A DNA stretch of 17,398 nt from JAUWNP01 sp034430655 (GTDB lineage: Bacteria > Chloroflexota > Anaerolineae > B4-G1). A program made the translations under genes and the position numbers. This document shows positions 11,721 through 17,398 of this stretch, one piece after another. The DNA is taken from the NCBI GenBank assembly GCA_034430655.1, contig DAOUEC010000286.1, positions 1-17,398 of the forward strand. The letters are read 5' to 3'. Positions within the stretch are counted from its first letter, which is position 1; each line of letters begins with the position of its first letter. The notes under the pieces are model-generated. The model was not told where the DNA came from and made no database searches. It worked only from the letters and a program-made list of their open reading frames with translations.

Positions 11721-12444
11721 TCACTATCAGGATGAGGGCCACTATCTTCCTGAACAGCACCTCGTCAATGCGCATCTGCAGCCAGGAGCCGGCGAAGACA
11801 CCGGCCACCAGGAACGGGGCCATCAGCAGCGCGAAACGCAGCACCTCGCCCGTGAGGAGCCCATTGGCCGTGAAGAGCACCAATTTGTAACAGGCGTCGG
11901 CGAAGAAGATGCCGTAGAGCGTGGCGCGGAAGACCTGCTTCTCTTCGAGCACGTGGGAAAGATAGATGATGATGGGCGGCCCGTTGACGCTAAACATCGC
12001 CCCCAGCGCCCCGCCCAGGAAACCGCTGAGGGGTGCCAGGTAGAGCATCACCCGATTCGCCGTTGGGTTGACGGGACGTTCTTCCTTGCGGAGTAACGCC
12101 AACAACGCCCAGGCGGTCACCAGCAGCCCCAGGACGCGCTTGAGAAGGTCGTGGCCGAAGGAGAGCAACACCCACGTGCCGATGGCGGTCCCCACCAGCA
12201 ACCCGCATAAGAGCAGGAAGAACAGCCTGCGATGGATGGAACGGTAGTTGGACGCAACCAGAATAGCGCCAGACGTGAGGTCGAAGACCAGAAAGACGGG
12301 CGTGATGAATTTGACGTCGAGGATGAACATCAGCAGCGGGACGGAGAACAACGCGCTGCCGAAACCGGAGATGCCTTTGACGAGGTGCCCGCTGAAGATG
12401 ATCAAGCCGGTCAAGAGGACAACGCTGATTTCGGTAGGGGCCAT
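11698..12444 (-). CDS. Sulfite exporter TauE/SafE-family membrane permease
   Basis: A 248-residue, all-helical protein with about eight predicted membrane segments. The N-terminal helix has the family pattern SGHLVKGISGFGSALFSVPL. The second half starts with LAPLSGFLGGALGAMFSVNGPPIIIYLS, the repeated glycine-rich and GPP signature of the TauE/SafE (PF01925) family. Members move sulfite, sulfoacetate or other organosulfur anions; the substrate here cannot be told. The start is the ATG at 12444, with only a weak, distant GAGGGAG upstream. It converges on the cytochrome c/AmmeMemoRadiSam train and is probably a separate unit. The 3' end is duplicated just outside the gene. Confidence 0.88.
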   Translation of the reverse strand: MAPTEISVVLLTGLIIFSGHLVKGISGFGSALFSVPLLMFILDVKFITPVFLVFDLTSGAILVASNYRSIHRRLFFLLLCGLLVGTAIGTWVLLSFGHDLLKRVLGLLVTAWALLALLRKEERPVNPTANRVMLYLAPLSGFLGGALGAMFSVNGPPIIIYLSHVLEEKQVFRATLYGIFFADACYKLVLFTANGLLTGEVLRFALLMAPFLVAGVFAGSWLQMRIDEVLFRKIVALILIVTGVMLVV

Positions 12445-12468
12445 CGCAAGTTCTTACTCCCTCGCGTT

Positions 12469-12614
12469 ACTACTCAGGCAGGCGGTTGAAACCGCACTTA
12501 GAGGGCTGAAGCCGGCTGTCCGCCTGCGCGGACAGGTGCGTCTGCGCAGGCAGACGCTCGGCTGAAAGCCCACGAGAGGCGATTTCAATCGCTGAAAGAG
12601 GCAGCCTGAGTAGT
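12469..12614. repeat. Palindrome cluster bounded by 11-base inverted repeats
   Basis: Outer arms ACTACTCAGGC (12469-12479) and GCCTGAGTAGT (12604-12614) enclose a string of short hairpins: GCGGTT-GA-AACCGC, GGCT-GA-AGCC, CTGTCCGC-CTGC-GCGGACAG, CGTCTGC-GCAG-GCAGACG, GGCT-GAA-AGCC and GCGATT-TC-AATCGC. No ORF fits this pattern. It looks like a MITE or REP-type non-coding element, or a structured RNA. It lies upstream of tauE, so it might also affect tauE expression. Confidence 0.7.
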
Positions 12615-12735
12615 TTGACAATGTCACATTAGCGCCTGTTACCCGATGATCCGTTTGTGCGGCACTGTAGGAGGCGTCTCCAGACGCCGAAATCGGGTTC
12701 TGGAGAACCCTCCCACGGAAATGTGACATTGTCAA
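12615..12735. repeat. 121-base element with perfect 16-base terminal inverted repeats
   Basis: TTGACAATGTCACATT at 12615-12630 is the exact reverse complement of 12720-12735. Inside are two perfect 7-base hairpins with two-base centres, GGCGTCT-CC-AGACGCC (12673-12688) and GGGTTCT-GG-AGAACCC (12695-12710). It abuts the previous element without a gap. I see no transposase. It has the layout of a MITE. A minus-strand frame crosses it (12629-12892) but shows no recognisable domain. Confidence 0.75.
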
Positions 12736-12933
12736 GGTAGACACGGGCAATCAATCCATCGTGGCTGTAGCGGACTATCTCCACCCCACGATATTGAGAA
12801 GATACACCCGTTTCGTCATCAGGTACATCGAGGGTCAGCAGAGTGGTATACTGGTAGATTGGTAAGTGTGGCAGACTCAAGTATCGTAGCAATCACACGG
12901 ATTGTCAAGTTCAAACCGTGCCTCGCGGAACAG

Positions 12934-12962
12934 TTGCCACCCCTGCACATAGCGAGTACAAT
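12934..12962 (+). promoter_or_regulatory. Sigma70-type promoter before the nucleotidyltransferase remnant
   Basis: TTGCCA (12934-12939), a 17-base spacer and TACAAT (12957-12962), each element one mismatch from consensus. The predicted transcript start (~12969) is only a few bases before the ATG at 12976, so the message would be almost leaderless, or translation starts at the GTG at 12991. Confidence 0.4.
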
Positions 12963-12975
12963 CATAGAGGGATGT

Positions 12976-13261
12976 ATGGGGGGCACGAGTGTGAGGCTTG
13001 ACACGAGACTTAGAGCAAAACTCGTCAACAGAATGCTGACTTGCCTGGAGGAGGCCGCGCCTGGCTCAAAGGCTCTGTTGAGAGGCTCGCTCGCACGTAA
13101 CAAGGGCGATCAGTACAGCGATATTGATGTGCTTTGGGAAGTCCCCGATCCCCACTTCAAGCAGTGCGTGGATAACCTGAGGGAAGTATTGTAAGGTTAT
13201 GGATCCAAAGACAGGCGCCTTGGCAGAAAAGGTCAAGAAACTGGTTTTGGAAGCGTTCTGA
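12976..13261 (+). pseudogene. Truncated, frameshifted nucleotidyltransferase-domain protein
   Basis: The frame 12976-13194 contains LLRGSLARNKGDQYSDIDVL, the GS...DxD active-site motif of DNA polymerase beta-type nucleotidyltransferases (MNT/KNT-like). It stops about 17 codons after the motif, well short of most family members. A different frame then continues from about 13196 to TGA at 13259-13261 as VMDPKTGALAEKVKKLVLEA, which reads like a genuine C-terminus. I infer an internal deletion or frameshift. A minimal toxin/antitoxin-type nucleotidyltransferase is the alternative for the first part, but no HEPN partner is seen. The TGA overlaps the ATG of the next gene. Confidence 0.45.
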
Positions 13262-14133
13262 TGGCTAGATTCCAAATCCCAAATCCCAAATCCCAAATCC
13301 TCAATTGGTCATTGTTCATTGTTCATTGTTCATTGTTCATTGTCCTGGCCGCATGCGCACGTCCCGACGACGCATGGGAGCGCGTGCGCGAAAGCGGCGT
13401 CCTGCGCGTGGGGATGGACGCCAGTTTTCCACCCTTCGAGAACATCGCCGCCGATGGGACGCTGGCCGGGTTCGACGTAGACCTGGCACGGGAGTTGGGC
13501 CGCCGACTGGGGCCTGCCCTGAGCAAAGCCGAAGGGGTCGAGGTACAGTTCGTCGCCAATCTCCCCTACGACGGCCTCTACGACGCGCTGGCGGTGGACT
13601 GCGTGGACATCGTCATCTCCGCGCTCGTCGTCAACCCCGACAGGATGGCCGATTTCGCCTATTCGACCCCCTACTTCGACGCCGGGCAGGTGCTGGTGGT
13701 GCGCCCCCCCTCTGTCCCCCCCGAGAGCGGGGGGGAAGAAAGGGGAGGTGGCATCGAGGAGATGGGCGACCTGAGCGGCCACACGTTGGCGGTGGAATTT
13801 GGCACGCAGGGAGACCTGGAGGCAAGGAGGTGGGCGCGAAGACTATCTGGCCTTACCGTCGTGCCCCATCAGACGGCAGCCGAGGCACTGGCGGCGGTCG
13901 CGGCAGGGGAGGCGGATGTCGCGCTGGTGGATCACGTCTCGGCGCTGGCGGCGACCGGGGCGGGGAGCGGGCTGGTCATCGTGGAGGCGCCGGTCGTCGA
14001 GGAGCCCTACGCTGTGGCCGTGCGGCGGGAAAGCCAGCACCTGCTATGCGCGATCAACGAGGCGCTGGCAGAGATGGAGGCAAGTGGAATGATGGAGACG
14101 CTGGTGGCCGAGTGGTTGGAAGGAGGATTGTAA
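13261..14133 (+). CDS. Polar amino acid ABC transporter substrate-binding lipoprotein (family 3)
   Basis: A 290-residue extracytoplasmic solute receptor of the family 3 (SBP_bac_3) class. The family core is clear: VLRVGMDASFPPFE, GTLAGFDVDLARELGRRLG, YDGLYDALAVDCVDIVISAL, RMADFAYSTPYFDAGQVLVV and the C-terminal half with LAVEFGTQGD and ALAAVAAGEADVALVD. The signal sequence ends in a lipobox, LAAC with Cys32. The region before it is encoded by two heptamer arrays. Two more in-frame repeats occur: one encoding ALSKAEG (13513-13536) and one encoding PPSVPPESGGEERGG (13704-13749). No permease or ATPase follows on this strand; the amino-acid transporter genes at 15486-17398 lie on the opposite strand and have their own binding protein. 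Confidence 0.9.
   Translation: MARFQIPNPKSQILNWSLFIVHCSLFIVLAACARPDDAWERVRESGVLRVGMDASFPPFENIAADGTLAGFDVDLARELGRRLGPALSKAEGVEVQFVANLPYDGLYDALAVDCVDIVISALVVNPDRMADFAYSTPYFDAGQVLVVRPPSVPPESGGEERGGGIEEMGDLSGHTLAVEFGTQGDLEARRWARRLSGLTVVPHQTAAEALAAVAAGEADVALVDHVSALAATGAGSGLVIVEAPVVEEPYAVAVRRESQHLLCAINEALAEMEASGMMETLVAEWLEGGL
13272..13299 (+). repeat. Four perfect CCAAATC heptamers
   Basis: Four uninterrupted copies just after the start codon of the binding-protein gene, encoding QIPNPKSQI. This is the same heptamer as at the resB start. Confidence 0.9.
13309..13343 (+). repeat. Five perfect TCATTGT heptamers encoding the signal-peptide core
   Basis: Five uninterrupted copies encode the hydrophobic SLFIVHCSLFIV stretch that leads into the LAAC lipobox. 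Because 7 is not a multiple of 3, gain or loss of a unit would take the protein out of frame. Confidence 0.92.
13513..13536 (-). repeat. Reverse-orientation copy of the CCCTTCG...CTCAGGGC repeat
   Basis: Matches 7902-7925 at 19 of 24 positions when reverse-complemented. It encodes PALSKAEG between the two halves of the first lobe of the binding protein, where family members have a short loop. Confidence 0.65.
13704..13749 (+). repeat. C/G-rich repeat in frame in the binding protein
   Basis: Two C runs (CCCCCCCTCTGTCCCCCCC) followed by GAGAGC, a G run and AGGGGAGG. It encodes PPSVPPESGGEERGG in a hinge-side loop. It is related in design to the copies in resB and ccsA. Confidence 0.6.
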
Positions 14134-14168
14134 GACCCCAACCCCAAAGATACCTCAACGGCGGCCTG

Positions 14169-15359
14169 TCAGTCGAGTAGCGGCAGGAAAAAGGTTGTCA
14201 CCAGTACACTCACGAGAGCAGTGAGTCGCCCACCGATGAAGCGGTCGAGCCCGAGGAAAAGAGACGCCCCCAGCGCTACCACTGCCAATGCCACCAGGAT
14301 AGCACGCGTGGCCGACAGGTGGTGTGCTGTTCGCAGGGCCTGTACCAGCCAGACGAACCCTGTCACGCCCGCTGCCACACCAACGAAGACCGGCATCCCC
14401 TCGGAGAGCAGGCGGAGGTAGAGGCGCAAGCGAGTCGCGCCTCTTACCCTGCCGCCCAACAGGTAAGGCACCAACGTGGCGAGCGGGGCCAACAGCGCCA
14501 CCAGCACGACCCAGGCCGAAAAGGCCACCGCCGTCAGGTGCGCGTGCGTCTTGAGGTCCCGCCGGCCGCCCAGCAGGCGCGCTCCGACCCAGGTCAGCAA
14601 CGCGACAGGCGTGCAGGCCAACGCCAATAGCGGGGTCAACAGCAGCACGTGGACAACGCAGCGGAGCGCGTCGGCAGGGAGTTGACCGCGAGCATCATAT
14701 TGGGTGACCAACAGTCGCAGTACCACGGTCATGATCACACGCCAGGCCGAGGTGAAGAGCGCGGCCATTCCCAGGGCCGCCAGGCTGCGTCCCCAGGAGG
14801 CCAGTTCGATCTCCGGCAGGAAGGCCCACCGCCGGTTGAAGACGAACGCCGCGCCCCACGCTTTCAGCAGGCTGGTGAAACCGCGCTGGCGCGGCCTGGA
14901 GACGGCCACGTAGAGGTTCACAGGCTGCAGGTCAGCGCCGCAGCGGTCACAAACGTAGGCCCAGCCGGAATTACGGAAGCCACAGCGGGGGCACAGCCGC
15001 TCAGCCGGGGGAGGGGAGACCTCTACGCCGGGAGCGCCCCACTCCAATTCGGACCACAGCCGGGGGCCGGTCAACCGGGGGAGCAGGGCGGACTGGGACA
15101 TTTCATCGCCCCCGTGCTGGCGCAGATACCGGAGTCCCTCTAGCGCGTGTTTGTTGTCGGGGTTGATGACAAGGACGTTCTCCAGACACACAGACTTGTC
15201 GGCTGGCGTCTCGACGACGGTGCTGAGCCATAGCCAGGCCATCTCGTTGCGCTGGTCCAACTCGATGACGCGGATGAATGTCTCCCGTGCCCGCTTGATC
15301 TCGCCGACCCGCGCTGCCTTGGTGCCTTGGTCGAGCAGGGATTCGATCTGCCCTCTCAT
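14169..15359 (-). CDS. TPR - zinc ribbon - Yip1-like membrane protein
   Basis: A 396-residue protein starting at the ATG at 15359, with GGAGG about eight bases upstream. Residues 1-80 look like one to two tetratricopeptide units (ARETFIRVIELDQRNEMAWL, then ENVLVINPDNKHALEGLRYL). Residues 123-140 are a zinc ribbon with Cys123, Cys126, Cys137 and Cys140 (CPRCGFRN...VCDRCG). From about residue 190 onward there are roughly five hydrophobic helices in an arrangement like Yip1-domain membrane proteins. The combination suggests a cytoplasmic protein-interaction module tethered to the membrane; no enzyme activity is visible. It lies 126 bases downstream of the ABC ATPase on the same strand and converges with the binding-protein gene, with 35 bases between them. 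Confidence 0.7.
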   Translation of the reverse strand: MRGQIESLLDQGTKAARVGEIKRARETFIRVIELDQRNEMAWLWLSTVVETPADKSVCLENVLVINPDNKHALEGLRYLRQHGGDEMSQSALLPRLTGPRLWSELEWGAPGVEVSPPPAERLCPRCGFRNSGWAYVCDRCGADLQPVNLYVAVSRPRQRGFTSLLKAWGAAFVFNRRWAFLPEIELASWGRSLAALGMAALFTSAWRVIMTVVLRLLVTQYDARGQLPADALRCVVHVLLLTPLLALACTPVALLTWVGARLLGGRRDLKTHAHLTAVAFSAWVVLVALLAPLATLVPYLLGGRVRGATRLRLYLRLLSEGMPVFVGVAAGVTGFVWLVQALRTAHHLSATRAILVALAVVALGASLFLGLDRFIGGRLTALVSVLVTTFFLPLLD

Positions 15360-15485
15360 CCTGCCTCCGTTCGCCGCGCCCTTTTCTGAGGTCGAACTGC
15401 CATAGATCCGCCGCCGCCTCGGCGAATCTTATCTTGTGGGAGACCCCGGTTGGGCTGTCCCCAGGATTTAAGTACGCCTCAGCCT

Positions 15486-16223
15486 TCACTGATGCAAGAT
15501 TTGGCTCAGGAACTGTTTGGTCCGTTCCTCCTTGGGCGCGGTGAATAACTCCTCTGGCGTGTCTTCCTCAATGATGGAGCCGTTGTCCATAATAATAACT
15601 CGATCGGCGGCCGCCCTGACAAACCCCATCTCGTGTGAGACGACTACCATAGTCATTCCCTCTCGTGCCAGATCCAGCATCACGTCCAGCACCCCTTTGA
15701 TCATCTCCGGGTCGAGGGCCGAAGTGGGCTCATCGAAGAGCATAATCTTGGGATACATCGCCAACGCGCGGGCGATAGCCACCCGCTGCTGCTGACCGCC
15801 GGAGAGTTGCGAGGGGTAGGAATCCCACTTCTCAGCGATGCCTACCTTGGCCAACTGCTCCCGGGCGATGGTCTCTGCCTCTTCCTGATCACGTCTGCGC
15901 ACAACACGCTGGGCCAGGGTGATGTTCTCCAGCGCCGTCAGGTGCGGGAAGAGGTTGAAGAGCTGGAAAACCATCCCAATCTCGGCCCGTACCTCGTTGA
16001 TGTCCGGTGCATCGGTGATGGAAACACCGTCAATAATGACGCGTCCACTGTCTATCGGCTCCAGGTTGTTGATACAGCGCAGGAGAGTAGACTTGCCCGC
16101 GCCCGAGGGGCCAATAATGACCACAACTTCTCCCGGGGCAACTTCCATACTGACGTCAACGACGGCTTTCACGTGGCCAAAACTCTTATAGACGTTCTCT
16201 ATCGCAATGATAGGCTCACTCAA
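15486..16223 (-). CDS. Polar amino acid ABC transporter ATP-binding protein
   Basis: A 245-residue ATPase of the GlnQ/HisP class that powers amino-acid uptake with the overlapping permease. All motifs are intact: Walker A GPSGAGKS at 38-45, Q-loop Gln87, signature LSGGQ at 140-144, Walker B IMLFDE at 160-165, D-loop SALD and switch His197. The start is a TTG at 16223, chosen because AAAGGAG lies about eight bases upstream and because the frame has no better ATG. It overlaps the permease stop by eight bases, so the two are translationally coupled. Confidence 0.93.
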   Translation of the reverse strand: MSEPIIAIENVYKSFGHVKAVVDVSMEVAPGEVVVIIGPSGAGKSTLLRCINNLEPIDSGRVIIDGVSITDAPDINEVRAEIGMVFQLFNLFPHLTALENITLAQRVVRRRDQEEAETIAREQLAKVGIAEKWDSYPSQLSGGQQQRVAIARALAMYPKIMLFDEPTSALDPEMIKGVLDVMLDLAREGMTMVVVSHEMGFVRAAADRVIIMDNGSIIEEDTPEELFTAPKEERTKQFLSQILHQ

Positions 16224-17001
16224 TGGCCGTTCTCCTTTCGACGATACGCACCAGAAGGGACAGGAACAAAGTCAACACCAGATACAAAAGTGCAACAGTA
16301 TTATATCCCTCGAAGGCACGAAAGGTACGAGAAACATATAAGCGTCCCATCTGCAAGAGGTCTGGTAAAGCGATGACAGCGATCAGCGAGGAGTCCTTGA
16401 GCATAGCGATGAAGTCGTTCCCCAGGGGGGGCAGAATGCGGCGAATGGCTTGGGGCAGGATCACATGGCGCATAGCCTGCAAGTAGCTCATGCCCAGAGA
16501 GCGAGCGGCCTCCATCTGACCACGTTCGATGGACTGGATTCCGCTCCGGTAGACCTCGGTCAGATAAGCGCCATAACATATCGCCATGCCAAGCACCGCA
16601 GCCGGGATACCTTGTAGGTCTATCCTTCCACCGGTGGCATCGCGTAACATGGGAGTGATGACATATCCCATGTACAAGATGATAACCAGGAGGGGAACGC
16701 CCCGCATTACCTCCACGTAGAGAGTAGATACAGCGTACAGGATGGGATTCTTGGTCACCCGCATCAAGCCAAATATCAAACCCACCACCAACGCAATGGC
16801 ATAAGAGATGAAGGTGACCTGCAAGGTGAGCTTCAATCCACCCATCACAAATCGAATGACCCTAAGGTATGTTTCCGAGGTCAGCACTGACCAGCCTATG
16901 ATGATACCTACGATGGACAGGATAATCACCCACCAAGGAATGCGCTCCCAGGGAATGGGCAGCGCCCTGCCTCTTCTCAGTTTCTCTGCTTCAGCAATCA
17001 T
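16216..17001 (-). CDS. Polar amino acid ABC transporter permease
   Basis: A 261-residue membrane subunit of the HisM/GlnP class. It has about five helices from LTLQVTFISYAIALVVGLIF onward, the conserved GAYLTEVYRSGIQSIERGQM with the EAARSLGMSYLQAM coupling loop for the ATPase, and LPQAIRRILPPLGNDFIAML. I place the start at the ATG at 17001 (MIAEAEKLRRGRALPIPW); the frame is open to 17157, but those 52 extra residues run through intergenic-type sequence and the 17132-17162 stem-loop. GGGAAG upstream is a modest ribosome site. The order binding protein-permease-ATPase is standard. Confidence 0.92.
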   Translation of the reverse strand: MIAEAEKLRRGRALPIPWERIPWWVIILSIVGIIIGWSVLTSETYLRVIRFVMGGLKLTLQVTFISYAIALVVGLIFGLMRVTKNPILYAVSTLYVEVMRGVPLLVIILYMGYVITPMLRDATGGRIDLQGIPAAVLGMAICYGAYLTEVYRSGIQSIERGQMEAARSLGMSYLQAMRHVILPQAIRRILPPLGNDFIAMLKDSSLIAVIALPDLLQMGRLYVSRTFRAFEGYNTVALLYLVLTLFLSLLVRIVERRTAIE

Positions 17002-17131
17002 ATTCACTTCCCAATGATAAGTCCGGTTGGCCCAATTGCCACCCAGGCCCACGCAAAAAGCCTTGGTAGCAACTATGGCTGGTTGTCGGAGGGATTCCAA
17101 TAGCCCGCCGATGCCTGGCCGGTTGAGGGGG

Positions 17132-17162
17132 CATCGGTGGGGGTTGAGAGCCCCCACCGATG
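17132..17162. promoter_or_regulatory. 12-base-pair stem-loop between binding-protein and permease genes
   Basis: CATCGGTGGGGG (17132-17143) pairs perfectly with CCCCCACCGATG (17151-17162) around a 7-base loop. No T-run follows. In ABC operons such a hairpin after the binding-protein gene commonly protects its message or gives partial termination, so the receptor is made in excess. It could also be one more dispersed palindrome. Confidence 0.55.
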
Positions 17163-17217
17163 GAGAACCTCGCCCTTGCCAACGGGCGCTGGCTCAGGAG
17201 CGAAGGATACTTCCCCC

Positions 17218-17398
17218 TCACTTGGTGCCGAAGTACTTCTCGTAGATCTCGTCGTATTTGCCGCTGGCCTTGACAGCCGCCAGCCCTCTGTTGATGGCCT
17301 CCAGAAGATCCGGCCGGCCCTTGTTGACAGCGATGCCATATTGCTCCTCAGTGTAAACCCCGTCTAAGACCTCGAGGTTCATCTCCGGGTTGGCTTTG
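17218..17398 (-). CDS. Amino acid ABC transporter substrate-binding protein, C-terminus (partial)
   Basis: The minus strand is open from the window edge to TGA at 17220-17218. The last 60 residues include LDGVYTEEQYGIAVNKGRPD, LLEAINRGLAAVKASGKYDE and IYEKYFGTK. This is the classic end of family 3 (SBP_bac_3) receptors. It is the first gene of the transporter set, 216 bases ahead of the permease start. The N-terminus and signal peptide lie outside the window. It is not a copy of the receptor at 13261-14133, whose C-terminus differs. Confidence 0.9.
   Translation of the reverse strand, partial: KANPEMNLEVLDGVYTEEQYGIAVNKGRPDLLEAINRGLAAVKASGKYDEIYEKYFGTK

Noticed and set aside
12469..12735. 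Possible CRISPR array
   Set aside because: The repeats are palindromes of different sequence and spacing, with no constant direct repeat and spacer pattern.
12629..12892. 87-codon minus-strand frame across the 16-base inverted repeat element
   Set aside because: The middle part looks mildly protein-like, but the C-terminal third is repeat sequence, and I recognise no domain or ribosome site.
14134..14168. Terminator between the convergent receptor and Yip1-like genes
   Set aside because: Only 35 bases, with no stem-loop and no T-run that I can see.
17002..17157. 52-residue N-terminal extension of the permease
   Set aside because: It reads through a stem-loop and lacks membrane or conserved features; the ATG at 17001 gives the normal family length.

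Overview
The window is a GC-rich bacterial chromosome fragment. A Chloroflexota (Anaerolineae-like) origin is my best guess. It rests on System II cytochrome c maturation, Tat and lipoprotein signals, and many dispersed short palindromes and heptamer repeats that run through coding sequence. I have no marker gene that proves the taxon.

Layout. (1) Positions 1-255 (minus) hold the first 85 codons of a type I restriction-modification M-type subunit. Its promoter carries two palindromic operators. The DNA here is more AT-rich than what follows, and it abuts a 36-codon remnant (315-425), so the R-M locus probably joined here. (2) Positions 415-11640 (plus) form a tight gene train: resB, a Nudix hydrolase, ccsA, an AmmeMemoRadiSam radical SAM enzyme (amrS), a low-GC DUF2254-like membrane protein, a Memo-AMMECR1 fusion (amrB-amrA), a membrane-anchored SagB-type nitroreductase, and a membrane-embedded spermidine synthase-like protein. 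Most junctions overlap or are a few bases apart. (3) A TauE/SafE permease (11698-12444, minus) converges on the train. (4) Positions 12445-12975 are packed with palindromic repeats and lead into a broken nucleotidyltransferase gene. (5) A lipoprotein amino-acid-binding protein (13261-14133, plus) follows. (6) On the minus strand lie a TPR/zinc-ribbon/Yip1 membrane protein and a polar amino acid ABC transporter (ATPase, permease, and the C-terminus of its binding protein at the window edge).

Main idea. The train looks like an AmmeMemoRadiSam pathway moved outside the cytoplasmic membrane. AmrS has a Tat signal with a lipobox. It also carries a CxxCH haem c motif in a segment just before its first conserved Cys cluster. 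AmrBA is a predicted lipoprotein. The nitroreductase follows two helices with haem b-like histidines and an RRxFL motif, and its charge pattern places the flavin domain outside. The adjacent resB/ccsA pair would supply haem attachment. This is an inference from sequence and context; substrate and product are unknown.

A second theme is that several genes carry in-frame insertions of short repeats: C/G-rich palindromes, a CCCTTCG...CTCAGGGC repeat, an AACGACT/AGTCGTT palindrome, and heptanucleotide tandems. One insertion sits right next to the conserved LRGCIG motif of AMMECR1. Heptamer arrays encode the signal peptide region of the binding protein, which makes frame switching possible.
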